A stretch of 64,000 bases of DNA, from NCBI GenBank assembly GCA_949752745.1, contig OX457025.1, forward strand, positions 47,729,601 to 47,793,600. The letters run 5' to 3'. Of this stretch, positions 63,520 through 64,000 are shown piece after piece. The notes below the pieces were generated by a model that made no database searches, was not told the origin of the DNA, and saw only the letters and a program-made list of their open reading frames with translations. Position 1 is the stretch's first letter; every line of letters begins with the position of its first letter. Origin of the DNA: Protula sp. h YS-2021. Taxonomy: Eukaryota; Annelida; Polychaeta; Sabellida; Serpulidae. The position numbers and the translations under genes are program-made.

Positions 63520-64000
63520 GTTAACTACACTTAGTGTACAAACCCTTACCGTACCGTTGGCTAAAATGGTTAGGGTTGCCTTTAGAGTCGTACCGTGAAT
63601 TAGACAGATAAAAACGTCTTTAGATAAAAAGACGTAATGTAAAACCTGTTTTTAGTGAGCAACTTCTAGTTTCGGATAACAAAATGTACGGTAAAACCTG
63701 CGTTATTGTTCACCTTTCAGACCTGAATTAACAAAGTACGTACAATAAAACTACTTTACTGTAATGACCAACTTCAGAACCGGGATAAAAAGGACGTTCA
63801 GTAAAACCTGTTTTAGCGACCACCATCGAACCGGGCAAAAAGATGTACAGTAAAACGTGTTTAGTGACCACCTCCAAGACCAAGATAAAACGCCTGAGCC
63901 TAAACTTGTACAAAAATCAAGTTACGTACCCCACCCCGCTTCAAAAATTGGATAAATGTGACACACAACCTGACTACTGGATACATGGGATTCATTTATA
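63520..64000. repeat. Right part of the dispersed repeat with GACGTACAGTAAAACCTG tandem units
   Basis: 63538-63600 matches 57365-57420. 63605-63905 holds about five units of 55-60 bp (GACGTTCAGTAAAACCTG, TTTTAGCGACCACC, GGGATAAAAA), the family also found at 39235-39440. The end of the window matches 57520-57550. At 57420 the tandem units are absent, so they were gained or lost between copies. Confidence 0.75.

Noticed and set aside
63470..63520. Complete hAT element ending GGTGGCCACCCTG
   Set aside because: Only the right end is hAT-like. No matching left end was found near 61910, so borders and target duplication cannot be stated.

Overview
This is a eukaryotic, AT-rich, repeat-dense genomic window, most likely from an aquatic invertebrate. 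The reasons are split coding exons with GT/AG borders, long introns, microsatellites, and a mix of DIRS-type tyrosine-recombinase retrotransposons, a Polinton/Maverick relic, a P/THAP9-type transposase relic, a CR1/Jockey-like LINE relic, hAT- and Tc1-like non-autonomous elements, and Helentron/HINE-like elements built from a hairpin, a CTGT/CCGT microsatellite and a tandem core. Such hairpin-microsatellite-core elements are best known from molluscs and other marine invertebrates, but the phylum cannot be fixed from this window.

The only convincing host gene is a Rabin8/GRAB-type (RAB3IP/RAB3IL1) Rab guanine-nucleotide exchange factor on the + strand. Five coding exons (40024-40511, 44763-44892, 52589-52684, 54458-54535, 58399-58704) join in frame at consensus splice sites and encode 366 residues: a disordered N-terminus, the Sec2 coiled coil and a Ser/Thr/His-rich linker. 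The C-terminal Rab11-binding part is not found up to 64000 and probably lies beyond the window. Exons 3, 4 and 5 are all phase 0.

Layout. 1-5060: tandem repeats, two copies of a foldback family, an (AT)n tract and unassigned AT-rich DNA. 5060-9930: a broken minus-strand DIRS-like element (C), interrupted by other DNA including a foldback element at 8362-8972. 11640-13640: P/THAP9 transposase relic (+). 15040-15690: LINE reverse-transcriptase relic (+). 15700-20600: nothing recognised apart from decayed trinucleotide tracts. 20620-24720: Polinton relic (+) with remnants of DNA polymerase B, packaging-type ATPase and integrase in that order. 25250-36070: two DIRS-like elements (A and B) head to tail on the minus strand, both with many stops and damaged active sites. 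36260-38130: a long inverted-repeat element carrying a hAT non-autonomous element. 38150-64000: the Rabin8/GRAB gene, its introns filled by satellite-like arrays, HINE-like elements and short inverted-repeat transposons.

Most open frames in the window are chance or antisense frames. No RNA gene, CRISPR array or prokaryotic operon was found. Annotation of decayed elements rests on motif recognition by eye, so their borders are approximate.
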